The position numbers were made by a program, and so were the translations under genes. Of a DNA stretch of 37,788 nt, positions 15,520-23,116 are shown in pieces. A model generated the notes under the pieces. The model saw nothing but the letters and a program-made list of their open reading frames with translations. It did not search any database and was not told the origin of the DNA. The stretch comes from Conexibacter sp. Its GTDB lineage: Bacteria > Actinomycetota > Thermoleophilia > Solirubrobacterales > 70-9. The stretch covers positions 1 through 37,788 of the forward strand of contig JADFCZ010000040.1 in the NCBI GenBank assembly GCA_018263295.1, read 5' to 3'. Positions within the stretch are counted from its first letter, which is position 1. Each line of letters begins with the position of its first letter.

Positions 15520-15818
15520 CCGGGCTCACCCGCGACCCCCTCCCGTCCCTCCGCGTAGCGCCAGTCGAGGTACTCGCGGATTCGCTTCGAATCGTGGACG
15601 ACCTCGTCGCCGTCGATCAGCAGCGGCACCCGGCGCTGGCCGGTCAGCGCTTCGACCTCGGGCCGGTTGCGACGCCGGTAGGGAACCCGCTCGGTCCGGT
15701 GCTCGATGCCGAGGCTGCGCAGCCGGCGCGCCACCGCCCCGCAGGGACAGAGGAGGTTCGTCGGCGTCGGGCAGCGGTAGAGGACGACCTCCGGCCGGTC
15801 GGGCTCGGCGGGGCTCAC
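15516..15818 (-). CDS. GST N-terminal-domain/glutaredoxin-like thioredoxin-fold protein
   Basis: A 100-residue protein from the GTG at 15818. The pattern VVLYRCPTPTNLLCPCG at the N-terminus, RRVPLLIDGDEVVHDS in the middle and SKRIREYLDWRY at the end is that of the thioredoxin-like N-terminal domain of glutathione S-transferases, with the cis-Pro in RVPLL and the Asp-Ser pair that contacts the thiol cofactor. No C-terminal GST helical domain is present, so it is a stand-alone redox fold, possibly using mycothiol or another thiol. The cysteines C-P-C-G lie where GST/Grx active sites sit. The start overlaps the stop of the epimerase by four bases (GTGA), so the two are translationally coupled. 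Confidence 0.75.
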   Translation of the reverse strand: MSPAEPDRPEVVLYRCPTPTNLLCPCGAVARRLRSLGIEHRTERVPYRRRNRPEVEALTGQRRVPLLIDGDEVVHDSKRIREYLDWRYAEGREGVAGEPG

Positions 15819-16879
15819 AGCGGAACGAACCGGGAAGCGAGCCTGCCGGCGCGCCCGGCGAGCTCGAGCATCGCTCCGGCCGGGCCGGGGTCGGCGCCGA
15901 CTCGGTCGCCGAGCTGGGCCTTGGTCATCTCGAGCGTCGCCTCGAGGGTCTCCTCGTGGGGCCGGTGGGTGAACCCGAGCTCGCGCTTCGCCTTCGCCGG
16001 CGAGTACGTCCACCAGAGCGCGGCGCTGCGGGTCTGCTCGACGCTGATCCCGAGGCCCAGTCCGAGCCGCTCGGAGAGCTGGGCACCGCCGATCGCCAGC
16101 TGCGGGGGCAGCCTCAGCGCCGGGACCGGGACGCCGCTGATCCGGGAAAGGTCGGCGAGCAGGCGCTGCATGGTGAAGTTGCGGCCGCCGAGGATGTAGC
16201 GCTCGCCGGTCCGGCCCTTCTCCGCGGCGAGGATCTCGCCGGCGGCGACGTCACGGACGTCGACGACGTTGAGCCCGCCGTCGACGTAGGCCGGGATCCG
16301 CCGCTGCAGGAACCGCCGCACGACGTCGATCGACATCGACGTGACGTTGCCGATCGACGGCCCGAGCGTGAAGGTCGGGTTGACGATGACCGCGTCGAGC
16401 CCGTGGGCGGCGGCGCGCAGGACCTCTCCCTCGGCCTCGTGCTTCGAGTTGGCGTAGGCGATTCCGAGGTGGCCGATCGTGAACGGCTGGTTCTCGTCGG
16501 TGCGTCCGCCGGGAGGTGCCGGCCCGATCGCCGCGACCGAGGAGGTGTGGACGAATCGCTGGACCCCGGCGGCGAGCGCTTCGTTGGCGATCAGCCGGGT
16601 CCCGCCGACGTTGACGGCGAAGGTCCGGTCCGCGTCGGCCGTCTCCATCGAGCTCTTCGCTGCGAGATGGAAGACGCGATCGACCCCGTCGACGGAGCGG
16701 CGGACTGCCCGGGTGTCGGTGATGTCACCGGTCACCCGCTCGTACTCGATGCCATCGAGCGCGGAGGTGTCGGACTGCTTGCGGATCAGCAGCCGGAGCT
16801 CGTCGCCGCGGTCGGCGAGGGCCCGCACGAGATGGGAACCGAGCAGGCCGGTCGCGCCGGTCACGAGGGTCGTGGACAT
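15815..16879 (-). CDS. NAD(P)-dependent epimerase/dehydratase (extended SDR)
   Basis: A 354-residue extended short-chain dehydrogenase/reductase. TLVTGATGLLGSHL at the N-terminus is the dinucleotide site, DITD marks the nucleotide-specificity region, VFHLAA follows beta-4, and Y-ANS-K in IAYANSK is the catalytic pair preceded by HTSSVAAIG. It resembles HpnA-like and dihydroflavonol-4-reductase-like proteins, but the substrate cannot be named. The ATG at 16879 is the sensible start because the GxxGxxG begins eight residues later. Upstream in-frame sequence overlaps the divergent DegV promoter. A -10-like TACCAT lies 8 nt before the ATG. It is the first gene of a two-gene unit with the GST-N-like protein. 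Confidence 0.88.
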   Translation of the reverse strand: MSTTLVTGATGLLGSHLVRALADRGDELRLLIRKQSDTSALDGIEYERVTGDITDTRAVRRSVDGVDRVFHLAAKSSMETADADRTFAVNVGGTRLIANEALAAGVQRFVHTSSVAAIGPAPPGGRTDENQPFTIGHLGIAYANSKHEAEGEVLRAAAHGLDAVIVNPTFTLGPSIGNVTSMSIDVVRRFLQRRIPAYVDGGLNVVDVRDVAAGEILAAEKGRTGERYILGGRNFTMQRLLADLSRISGVPVPALRLPPQLAIGGAQLSERLGLGLGISVEQTRSAALWWTYSPAKAKRELGFTHRPHEETLEATLEMTKAQLGDRVGADPGPAGAMLELAGRAGRLASRFVPL

Positions 16880-16887
16880 CGGTCCGG

Positions 16888-16893
16888 ATGGTA
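16888..16893 (-). promoter_or_regulatory. putative -10 box for the epimerase gene
   Basis: TACCAT on the minus strand ends 8 nt before the ATG at 16879. It matches TANNNT, and no Shine-Dalgarno is present, consistent with a leaderless transcript. Confidence 0.4.
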
Positions 16894-16927
16894 GTGAGGC
16901 GGGCTCCGGCGGCTCCGACGGGAGTGA

Positions 16928-16933
16928 TACAAC
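16928..16933 (+). promoter_or_regulatory. putative -10 box for degV
   Basis: TACAAC (within GATACAAC) ends 7 nt before the GTG at 16941. It lies in the 61-bp divergent gap shared with the epimerase. No -35 is clear. Confidence 0.45.
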
Positions 16934-16940
16934 GGATGCG

Positions 16941-17816
16941 GTGAGTCGCACAGGGGATATTGCGATCGTCTGCGACTCCACGTCCTACCTCCCCGACTCG
17001 GTCGTCGAGGAGCGCGGCGCGGAGATCGTCAGCCTCTACGTCTCCGTCGGCGGCGATCAGCGCCGCGAACGGGAGATCGGCGACTACGCCTCGTTCTTCG
17101 AGCGGCTCCGCGCGAGCGAGGAGGGCGCGACGACCTCACAGCCCTCGATCGGCGACTTCATCGACATCTACGGGCCGCTGCTCGACGCCGGCAGGTCGAT
17201 CGTCTCGATCCATCTCGCCGCCGGGATCTCGGGCACCTACGAGTCAGCGCTGCAATCGCGCCAGCGACTGATCGACGAGGGCCGGGGCGGCGAGCGGATC
17301 CACGTGATCGACAGCCGCACCGCCTGCGGAGGCATGGGGATGATGGTCCTCGCCGCGGCCGCGGCGGCCGAGGGCGGGGCGTCGGCGGAGACCGTGGTCG
17401 AGCGCGTCGGGGCCGCCCGCGAGCAGCTGAAGATGTGGTTCGCCATCGACACCCTCGAGTACCTGCGGAAGGGCGGCCGGATCGGCGCCGCCCGCGCGTG
17501 GATGGGATCGGCCCTTCAGATCAAGCCGATCCTCACCCTCGAGGACGAGATCACGCCGATCGAGCGGGTCCGGACCCGCCGCCGCGTCTTCGAGCGGCTC
17601 GTCCAATACGCGCAGGAGCTGCGCGACTCCGGCCGCGACGCCTGGGTCGTCCAGCACATCCAGGACCCCGAGAACGCCCAGCGGCTCGTCGAGCGCTGCC
17701 GGGAGGTCATGGACTCCGACCCGATCTTCGTCTCCGAGATCGGCCCGGTGATCGGAGCCCACACGGGCCCGGGGCTGCTCGGGGTGGGCGGCCTGCCGCA
17801 GGAGTTTTTGGACTAG
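16941..17816 (+). CDS. DegV family fatty-acid-binding protein
   Basis: A 291-residue DegV-fold protein. CDSTSYLP at the N-terminus, TTSQPS, HLAAGISGTYESA, VIDSRTACGGMG, the EYLRKGGRIGAARAW block and the C-terminal GPVIGAHTGPG are the family signatures. The Ser/Thr residues of TSQPS and GISGT contact the fatty-acid carboxylate. DegV (FakB-like) proteins bind free fatty acids and present them to a FakA kinase; no fakA is in the window. The start is the GTG at 16941. Longer in-frame readings would be antisense to the epimerase, and a -10-like hexamer lies 7 nt upstream. It ends convergently with DUF3618, the two stop codons sharing the tetranucleotide CTAG. Confidence 0.92.
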   Translation: MSRTGDIAIVCDSTSYLPDSVVEERGAEIVSLYVSVGGDQRREREIGDYASFFERLRASEEGATTSQPSIGDFIDIYGPLLDAGRSIVSIHLAAGISGTYESALQSRQRLIDEGRGGERIHVIDSRTACGGMGMMVLAAAAAAEGGASAETVVERVGAAREQLKMWFAIDTLEYLRKGGRIGAARAWMGSALQIKPILTLEDEITPIERVRTRRRVFERLVQYAQELRDSGRDAWVVQHIQDPENAQRLVERCREVMDSDPIFVSEIGPVIGAHTGPGLLGVGGLPQEFLD

Positions 17817-18088
17817 CGGCGCCGGAACGCGCGGAACGCCACGACGGTCCCAACCACGAAGCCGGCCACAGCAGCGCCCCTGATCAGCTGCTCGCGGTGC
17901 TCGCTGATCTGCGAGCGCCAGTCGGTGAGCTCGTTGACCTTGGTCCGCAGGGCGACGACCGAGTTCGCGAGCTGAGCCTGCTGGAGGTCGATGTCGCGGC
18001 GGATCTCCTGCGAGGTCCGGCCCGGGGCGCCCGGGCGCGGTGCGCCGGGACCGTTCGATCCTGTGCTTGCGGTTCCGGCGTCGGTCAC
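17813..18088 (-). CDS. DUF3618 membrane-anchored protein
   Basis: A 91-residue protein. A Gly/Pro-rich N-terminus is followed by RTSQEIRRDIDLQQAQLANSV, the recognisable DUF3618 helix. A charged region follows, then one C-terminal membrane segment (RGAAVAGFVVGTVVAF) ending in FRRR. Function is unknown; in actinobacteria it commonly accompanies Holin-X-like proteins. The GTG start overlaps the stop of the upstream gene by four bases, so it is the last gene of a coupled three-gene cassette of small membrane proteins. Confidence 0.85.
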   Translation of the reverse strand: MTDAGTASTGSNGPGAPRPGAPGRTSQEIRRDIDLQQAQLANSVVALRTKVNELTDWRSQISEHREQLIRGAAVAGFVVGTVVAFRAFRRR

Positions 18089-18540
18089 GGTGTCTTCCCC
18101 AATGTCTCCTTGGTCTCCTTGAGCTCCTCGATCGCCATGTCGGGGGTCGGCGACTGAACCTCGCCGAACAGCTTCTTGGCGATGAGACCGGCGATCGCGG
18201 CGAGGATCACCAGCAGCAGGGCCTCGATCGCGAAGCCCGCCCAGACGGCGGACTCGACCCCGAGCAGATCGTTGATCAGCCAGGCGAACGCGAACATCAG
18301 CATGATCAGCGCGCCGATCACGAAGACGCCGGCGGCGGCCCCGATCCCGGCGCCACGGCCGAGGGTCGCGAGCTTCTCGGTGATCTCGGCCTTCGCGAGC
18401 TCGATCTCCTCGCGGACGAGGATCGTGACGCGCTCGGAGACGTCGAAGATCAGTTCGCCGACCGAGCGATTCTCGTCCGGAACGGACGGGGGCTGCGGGG
18501 GAGGCGCCGGGGCGCCCTGCTCTGTCGGCTGCTCGGCCAT
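18085..18540 (-). CDS. actinobacterial Holin-X / DUF1469 family membrane protein
   Basis: A 151-residue protein. A proline-rich N-terminal tail precedes SVGELIFDVSERVTILVREEIELAKAEI, an amphipathic helix typical of the Holin-X (phage-holin-superfamily, DUF1469) family. Two long hydrophobic helices and a polar C-terminus follow. Despite the family name, no phage genes are nearby and the context is a chromosomal membrane cassette, so lysis is unlikely and a membrane-organising or stress role is more plausible. It begins three bases after the stop of the 44-aa gene and overlaps DUF3618 by four. Confidence 0.85.
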   Translation of the reverse strand: MAEQPTEQGAPAPPPQPPSVPDENRSVGELIFDVSERVTILVREEIELAKAEITEKLATLGRGAGIGAAAGVFVIGALIMLMFAFAWLINDLLGVESAVWAGFAIEALLLVILAAIAGLIAKKLFGEVQSPTPDMAIEELKETKETLGKTP

Positions 18541-18543
18541 CGA

Positions 18544-18678
18544 TCAGTCGGGCGGATCCTCGTCGAAGATGCGCCGGTAGACGATCCCGGCGACCCTCGC
18601 TGCGGCGATGCTTGCAATCGCGCCGAACGCGGCCAGGAGCCCGGACCAGACGAGTCGCTTCGTTATCTCGTTGTCCAT
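18544..18678 (-). CDS. 44-residue single-pass membrane protein (short gene)
   Basis: A 45-codon frame starting MDNEITKRLVWSG, with one hydrophobic helix (LLAAFGAIASIAAARVAGI) and a C-terminal YRRIFDEDPPD. AGAAGG-type Shine-Dalgarno (AGAAGGA) lies six bases before the ATG. The stop falls three bases before the Holin-X gene start on the same strand. Size, ribosome-binding site and tight spacing support a real gene; I know of no named family for it. It likely acts with Holin-X and DUF3618 in the cytoplasmic membrane. Confidence 0.75.
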   Translation of the reverse strand: MDNEITKRLVWSGLLAAFGAIASIAAARVAGIVYRRIFDEDPPD

Positions 18679-18739
18679 GCGTGTCCTTCTGCCCTCGGCG
18701 GTGGGGTCGAAACCGGAGCGGCGACCTTACCGGGACGGC

Positions 18740-19357
18740 TCAGGAGTCGTCGCGCCGCTCGAGTCCGCAGCAAAGCGTCTCCACGACCATCTCGCCGGCC
18801 CGCTCGAACTCCTCGTCCGTGGCCGGGATCAGCCCGAAGACCCAGCCCGACAGGAGCTGCTCGATCGCACCGTAGAACCACATCCCGACGAAGTCGGGAT
18901 CGATCTCCTCCCGGTAGAGCCCCTCGCGCTGGCCGTCGGCGACGATCCGCGAGACGACGTCGTAGGCGCGGCGGATCTCCGGCAGGTGGGTCGCGCCGAA
19001 GGAGTTCGCCGCGCGCGTCACCTCGATGATGATCACCTTCATCAACTCCGGGTCGTGGCGGTAGGAGTCGATGATGAACCGGGCGATCCCGGCGAGCTTC
19101 TCGCGCGCCGGGATGTCCTGCTCGTAGAGGGAGTCGGAGGCGGCGAGGAGTAGCGACCAGCGCTCGGTGAAGAGCTCCGTCATCACCGCTTCCTTCGAGC
19201 GGAAGTAGTGGTAGACGAGCCCGTAGGCGACGCCGGCCTCGTCGGCGATGTCGGCGACGCGGGTCGAGTGATACCCCTGCCGCGCGAAGACGCGGATCGC
19301 CGCCTCGAGGATCGCCCGGCGCTTGTCGGCCGGCGTCGTCTTGACCTGGTCAGGCAT
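18740..19357 (-). CDS. TetR family transcriptional regulator
   Basis: A 205-residue TetR repressor. The N-terminal DNA-binding domain reads KRRAILEAAIRVFARQGY, then TRVADIADEAGVAYGLVYHYFRSKEAV, a canonical helix-turn-helix. The C-terminal part is the helical ligand domain of the FadR/PaaR-like type, whose members often sense acyl-CoA thioesters. Its first 8 bp overlap the end of the nitrilase gene, so both come from one promoter. A 16-bp palindrome overlapping that promoter is the likely autoregulatory operator. Targets beyond this are unknown. Confidence 0.93.
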   Translation of the reverse strand: MPDQVKTTPADKRRAILEAAIRVFARQGYHSTRVADIADEAGVAYGLVYHYFRSKEAVMTELFTERWSLLLAASDSLYEQDIPAREKLAGIARFIIDSYRHDPELMKVIIIEVTRAANSFGATHLPEIRRAYDVVSRIVADGQREGLYREEIDPDFVGMWFYGAIEQLLSGWVFGLIPATDEEFERAGEMVVETLCCGLERRDDS

Positions 19358-20183
19358 GCTCGCCCGCCTCCACCGGCCAAGCGTAGGCGCCCTCGCGACG
19401 GCTCGCCAGCGACGGCAGCCGCTCGCGGACGGCGCGGAGCTCGCCGAGGTCGAGATCGGCGATCGCGTGGCCGTCGCCGCCCGGAACCGAGCCGAGGACC
19501 CGGCCCCAGGGGTCGACGATCATCGAGTGGCCCCAGGAGCTGAACTCGGGTGCGGCGGTCCCGTGCTGGTTGGCGGCGAGGACGAAGAGCTGGTTCTCGA
19601 TCGCGCGGGCTCGCAGCAGGACCTCCCAGTGATCGCGGCCCGTGGCGGCGGTGAAGGCGGAGGGGACGGTGACTGCGGTCGCCCCGCGCAGGGCGAGGAT
19701 CCGGTACAGCTCGGGGAAGCGGAGGTCGTAGCAGATGGTCATCCCGACCTCGAGCTCGCCGGCGGTCCCGTGGACGACCTCCCCGCCCGGTTGTTCGTGC
19801 TCGGACTCGCGGTAGACGACGCCGCCGACCTCGACGTCGAACATGTGGATCTTGCGATAGACGGCCGCGATCTCGCCCTCGCGGTCGATCAGGAGCGACG
19901 TGTTGGCGATCCGCTCGCCCTCGCCGATCCGCTCGCCGACGCTGCCGGCGACGATCGCGATCCCGAGCTCGCGAGCCCAGTCGCGGACGGCGGCCACCAC
20001 CGGGCCGTCGAGCGGCTCGGCGAGCCCGGCCAGGACGTGGCCGGGAGCGAGGGCGCTCCACTTCTCGGGCAGCACCGCGAGCTCGGCGCCCTCGCCGGCC
20101 GCGGACCGGAGCAGGCGTTCGGCGACCTCGAGGTTGCGGTCGACCTCGACGCCCGAATTCATCTGTAGGACTGCTGCTCGCAT
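19350..20183 (-). CDS. nitrilase-superfamily carbon-nitrogen hydrolase (Nit1/omega-amidase-like)
   Basis: A 277-residue cytosolic amidase with the Glu-Lys-Cys triad: E40 in VLPEKW, K111 in YRKIHMFD and C151 in TICYDLRFPE. YRKIHMFD and CYDLRFPE are characteristic of the branch containing Nit1 deaminated-glutathione amidase and Nit2 omega-amidase, which repair mis-transaminated glutathione or hydrolyse alpha-ketoglutaramate. The exact substrate is not determined. The ATG has GAGGTG seven bases upstream. The gene heads a two-gene operon with the TetR regulator, under a promoter that carries an operator palindrome. Confidence 0.9.
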   Translation of the reverse strand: MRAAVLQMNSGVEVDRNLEVAERLLRSAAGEGAELAVLPEKWSALAPGHVLAGLAEPLDGPVVAAVRDWARELGIAIVAGSVGERIGEGERIANTSLLIDREGEIAAVYRKIHMFDVEVGGVVYRESEHEQPGGEVVHGTAGELEVGMTICYDLRFPELYRILALRGATAVTVPSAFTAATGRDHWEVLLRARAIENQLFVLAANQHGTAAPEFSSWGHSMIVDPWGRVLGSVPGGDGHAIADLDLGELRAVRERLPSLASRREGAYAWPVEAGEHA

Positions 20184-20204
20184 GGGGTCACACCTCGCCC
20201 CTGC

Positions 20205-20240
20205 AATATGCAGGCACGACGGTTGATTGACAAGTCAATC
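20205..20240 (-). promoter_or_regulatory. promoter with overlapping TetR-type operator for the nitrilase-tetR operon
   Basis: On the minus strand TTGTCA (20228-20233) and CATATT (20205-20210) are 17 bp apart. The sequence GATTGAC-AA-GTCAATC (20225-20240) is a perfect 7-bp inverted repeat with a 2-bp centre, covering the -35. This is the size and symmetry of TetR-family operators, and tetR is the second gene of the operon. A second small repeat, TGCA-ATA-TGCA, overlaps the -10. Confidence 0.7.
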
Positions 20241-20296
20241 TAGAGCATGCACGGCGTTCGCCCGGCCCGCCGAATGGCGTCCGGCCCGCCGCGGAC

Positions 20297-20695
20297 CTAG
20301 GTGCCGAGGACCAGCGCGATCAGCGCGCCGAGGATCAGCAAGCACTCGAACAGGCCGGTGATCGCGATCGCTCCGCCCGCCGTCGCCGTGTCGAAGCCGG
20401 ACGCGAGGCCGAGGACCGCGAAGGCGGCGGCCGCGGCGGCGGTCAGGGCCCCCCACATGCCGAGCGCGCGCTCCCAGCGCTTCTCGGGGTCCTCGGTCCG
20501 CTGCGATGCGACGTCGTGGAAGCCGAAGGCGGCGGCGCCGAACAGCGCGGCGAGGCCGAAGGCGAAGACGATCAGCCACGGGTCGACCGCGTCGAACCCG
20601 AGCCGCCGGCCGCTCCCCGCCGCGACGCCCGCCGCGCCCAGCACGGTCACCGCGCCGGCGCCGAGGGCGGTCAGCGCGACCGGTCGGGTGATCAC
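20297..20695 (-). CDS. small hydrophobic membrane protein, unknown
   Basis: A 132-residue protein with about four hydrophobic helices and a short charged loop (RTEDPEKRWERA) between helices two and three. I do not recognise the family; the pairing and glycine-rich helices faintly recall ATP-synthase subunit c-like or DUF small membrane proteins, but that is not evidence. The GTG start overlaps the MerR stop by four bases, so it is translationally coupled as the last gene of the enoyl-CoA hydratase operon. Confidence 0.65.
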   Translation of the reverse strand: MITRPVALTALGAGAVTVLGAAGVAAGSGRRLGFDAVDPWLIVFAFGLAALFGAAAFGFHDVASQRTEDPEKRWERALGMWGALTAAAAAAFAVLGLASGFDTATAGGAIAITGLFECLLILGALIALVLGT

Positions 20696-21414
20696 GGCGA
20701 TCCGGACCCGGCCCGATGCGCCTCGAGCTCGGCGGTGATCAGCTTCGAGTTCATCGCCGCGATCAGGTCGGCCAGCGGGTCGATGCCGGCCTCGATCAGC
20801 TCCGCGGCGCGGTCGGGCTCGAAGCGGCCGACGAGCTTCTCCGACAGCAGCTCGACCTCGCGCCGGGCGAGCGCCCGGAGCGGCTCGAGGAAGCGGGCGG
20901 CGTCGTAGACCGTGAAGCCGATCCGCTCGTCGTAGCCGCCCGCCCGGAACCGCGAGATCGCCTCGACGATGCGGACGTCGGAGGTCAGGTAGCCGTCGCC
21001 CGCCGGGCTCAGGATGCCGACCTCGGCGAGCCGGTCGAGGACCTCGAGCGGCACGTCGAAGCGCTCGCTCACCTCCTCGGCGGAGGTCCGTTCGCGCTCG
21101 CGGGCGAGCGCTTGGGCGATGCCGCGGTCGGACTCGGCGAGCAGGTTCCGCACCGCGTCGGGATCGCCGCCCTCGCGCTCGAGCAGCTCCCTGATCACCT
21201 TCAGCGGCATGAAGCGCTCCTCCTGGAGCAGCTTGATCAGCCTGATCCGGTCGACCATCTCGGCCGGGTAGTAGGCCATGTTGCGACTCGTCTTCCTGCC
21301 CTCGGGGAGCAGGCCCTCGCGCAGGTAGTGGCGGACGGTCGCGACCGGCACTCCCGCGCCCTCGGCGAGCTCGCTGATCTTCAGCGTCGGCTCGCCGGCG
21401 CCGGACACGCTCAC
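20692..21414 (-). CDS. MerR family transcriptional regulator
   Basis: A 240-residue protein. An N-terminal MerR winged helix (KISELAEGAGVPVATVRHYLREGLLPEGR, then NMAYYPAEMVDRIRLIKLLQ) is followed by a dimerisation helix and a ~120-residue C-terminal effector-binding part with no metal-binding cysteines. Metal sensing is therefore unlikely and an organic ligand probable. MerR regulators of this type (LiuR-like) often control acyl-CoA or branched-chain amino-acid catabolism in proteobacteria and actinobacteria. It is the third gene of an operon with enoyl-CoA hydratase and a beta-keto-acid cleavage enzyme, overlapping both neighbours by four bases. It is the best candidate to bind the palindrome shared by this operon and the P450/acyl-CoA dehydrogenase region. 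Confidence 0.92.
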   Translation of the reverse strand: MSVSGAGEPTLKISELAEGAGVPVATVRHYLREGLLPEGRKTSRNMAYYPAEMVDRIRLIKLLQEERFMPLKVIRELLEREGGDPDAVRNLLAESDRGIAQALARERERTSAEEVSERFDVPLEVLDRLAEVGILSPAGDGYLTSDVRIVEAISRFRAGGYDERIGFTVYDAARFLEPLRALARREVELLSEKLVGRFEPDRAAELIEAGIDPLADLIAAMNSKLITAELEAHRAGSGSP

Positions 21415-22292
21415 CCCGCCGCGTCGAGCCCGAGCATCTCGCGGGCCTCGGCCACCGTTGCGGCCCGCCGGCCGACGTCCTCGGCCATCTGCCGCGCCTT
21501 GCCGATCAGGTCACCGTTCGAGCGGGCCATCTCGCCGTTCGGCAGGTAGAGGTTGTCCTCGAGCCCGGCCCTGACGTTGCCGCCGAGGACCAGCGAGCTC
21601 GCGAGCAGCTTCCACTGGTCGCGGGAGACGCCGATCACCTGCCAGTTGTTCGACCCCTCGGGGCCGCCGGGGATCTGATCCGACATCAGGGTCACGTTGC
21701 GCGGGGTCGGGCGGATGCCGCCGGTGACGCCCATCACGAGTGAGATCTGCAGCGGCGGCTCGAGCAGGCCCATGTGGATCAGCGGGTCGAGGTTGGCGAC
21801 GTGGCCGGCGTCGAAGCACTCGTGCTCGGGCTGGATCCCGTTCGCCTGCATCGCCTCGATCAGCTCGATGATCGTGTCGAAGCTGTTCTCGAACACGGCC
21901 TTGAAGACGAAGTCGCCGCGGCGGCGCGAGTACTTCGCGTAGTTCATCGACGACATGTTCAACGCGGCGACGTCGGGTTTCAGCGCCTCGAGGTAGGCGA
22001 TCCGCTTCTCGAGCGGGACGCCGATCGCGCCGGTCGAGTAGTTGACGATCACGTCGCCGACCTCGCTCCGGATCGCCTCGGTGATCGCGGCGAAGTCCTC
22101 GATCTCGTACGACGGCGTGCCCTCCGGGGTCCGCGCGTGGATGTGGATCTGCGAGGCGCCCTCGTCGACCGCGCGGCGGGCCTCGGCGGCGTACTCCTCC
22201 GGCGTGTAGGGGATCGCCGGGCACTGGTCGCGGTTGGCGATCGCGCCGCTGATCGAGCACGAGATGATCACCGGGTCCTCGAACCTGCTCAC
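21411..22292 (-). CDS. beta-keto acid cleavage enzyme (BKACE, DUF849)
   Basis: A 293-residue TIM-barrel protein from the GTG at 22292. It has PVIISCSISGAIA at the start, QIHIHAR with the two zinc-binding His residues, NYSTGA, ALNMSSMN, HECFDAGH and GGNVRAGLEDN. All are hallmarks of the BKACE family, whose members condense a beta-keto acid with acetyl-CoA to give a CoA ester plus acetoacetate. The best-known member is 3-keto-5-aminohexanoate cleavage enzyme (Kce). The natural substrate here is not lysine-specific on any evidence I can see. It overlaps the enoyl-CoA hydratase stop by one base (TAGTG) and MerR by four. Confidence 0.9.
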   Translation of the reverse strand: MSRFEDPVIISCSISGAIANRDQCPAIPYTPEEYAAEARRAVDEGASQIHIHARTPEGTPSYEIEDFAAITEAIRSEVGDVIVNYSTGAIGVPLEKRIAYLEALKPDVAALNMSSMNYAKYSRRRGDFVFKAVFENSFDTIIELIEAMQANGIQPEHECFDAGHVANLDPLIHMGLLEPPLQISLVMGVTGGIRPTPRNVTLMSDQIPGGPEGSNNWQVIGVSRDQWKLLASSLVLGGNVRAGLEDNLYLPNGEMARSNGDLIGKARQMAEDVGRRAATVAEAREMLGLDAAG

Positions 22293-23074
22293 TACCGCCC
22301 CTTCCAGTCCGGTTCGCGCTTCTCGAAGAAGGCCTTCACGCCCTCCTGGATGTCCTCGGTGGTGAACGTCAGCGAGAGCTGGCTGCGGAGGAACTCGAGG
22401 GCGTCGTCGAGCGCCATGTCCTGCTGGCGGTACATCGCATCGTGCCCGAGCCTCATCAGCACCGGGCTCTTCGACGCGAGGCGCGCGGCCCAGTCGTCGA
22501 CCGCGGCGCCGAACTCGGCCTCGGGGACGACCCTGTTGGCGAGCCCGTACTCGACGGCGAGACCGGCGTCGATCCGCTCGCCGAGGAGCATCATCTCGTT
22601 GACCTTCTTCCGCGGGACGTTGCGGTAGATGATCGCCATGATCATGTACGGGAACGCGCCGACGTTGATCTCGGGCGTGCCGAACGTGATCCCCTCCTTC
22701 GCGATCACGAGATCGCAGGAGAGCGCGAGCCCCATGCCGCCGGCGAGGACGTGGCCGTTGGCCGCGCACAGCGACGGCTTGCCGAGGCGCGGCATCATCC
22801 GGAAGAACTCGAGGAACCGGTCGGAGGAGAAGTGCTTCTCGACGAGCGGCGCATCGGCCGCGAACCCGCCGAGGTCGGCGCCGGCGCAGAAGACCTTCTC
22901 CCCGGCGCCGGTCAGGACGACCGCGCGGACGGCGTCGTCGTCGCGGACGCGGCCCATCGCGTCGAGGAGCTCGCCGAGCATCTGGTTCGAGAGGGCGTTG
23001 CGCTGCTCGGGGCGGTTCAGGGTCACCGTGGCGACCCCGCCGGTCACGTCGTAGAGAAGCTGCTCGTAGGCCAT
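22292..23074 (-). CDS. enoyl-CoA hydratase/isomerase family protein
   Basis: A 260-residue crotonase-fold enzyme from the ATG at 23074. VATVTLNRPEQRNALS, CAGADLGGF (first oxyanion loop), GHVLAGGMGLALSCDLVIA (second oxyanion loop) and the Glu of TPEINVGAFPYM are visible. The second glutamate usually seen in classical hydratases (position after GG in helix 3) is replaced in LAGGMGLALSCD. Isomerase or another crotonase activity is therefore possible. It heads the operon with BKACE, MerR and a membrane protein. Its promoter has a -10-like TACGAT and a 29-bp palindromic element directly upstream of it. Confidence 0.9.
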   Translation of the reverse strand: MAYEQLLYDVTGGVATVTLNRPEQRNALSNQMLGELLDAMGRVRDDDAVRAVVLTGAGEKVFCAGADLGGFAADAPLVEKHFSSDRFLEFFRMMPRLGKPSLCAANGHVLAGGMGLALSCDLVIAKEGITFGTPEINVGAFPYMIMAIIYRNVPRKKVNEMMLLGERIDAGLAVEYGLANRVVPEAEFGAAVDDWAARLASKSPVLMRLGHDAMYRQQDMALDDALEFLRSQLSLTFTTEDIQEGVKAFFEKREPDWKGR

Positions 23075-23110
23075 GCGCAAGCGGTTCCGGGACCGCAGCG
23101 GCAGCCTACC

Positions 23111-23116
23111 ATCGTA
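23111..23116 (-). promoter_or_regulatory. putative -10 box of the enoyl-CoA hydratase operon
   Basis: TACGAT on the minus strand abuts the shared palindromic element and lies 36 bases before the ATG at 23074. It fits TANNNT. No good -35 is present at 17 bp; the palindrome occupies that region, as expected where a regulator sits on or replaces the -35 contact. Confidence 0.45.

Noticed and set aside
18085-18540. Holin-X family protein as sign of a prophage
   Set aside because: No integrase, terminase, capsid, tail or endolysin genes are nearby. The family is common in actinobacterial chromosomes next to DUF3618.
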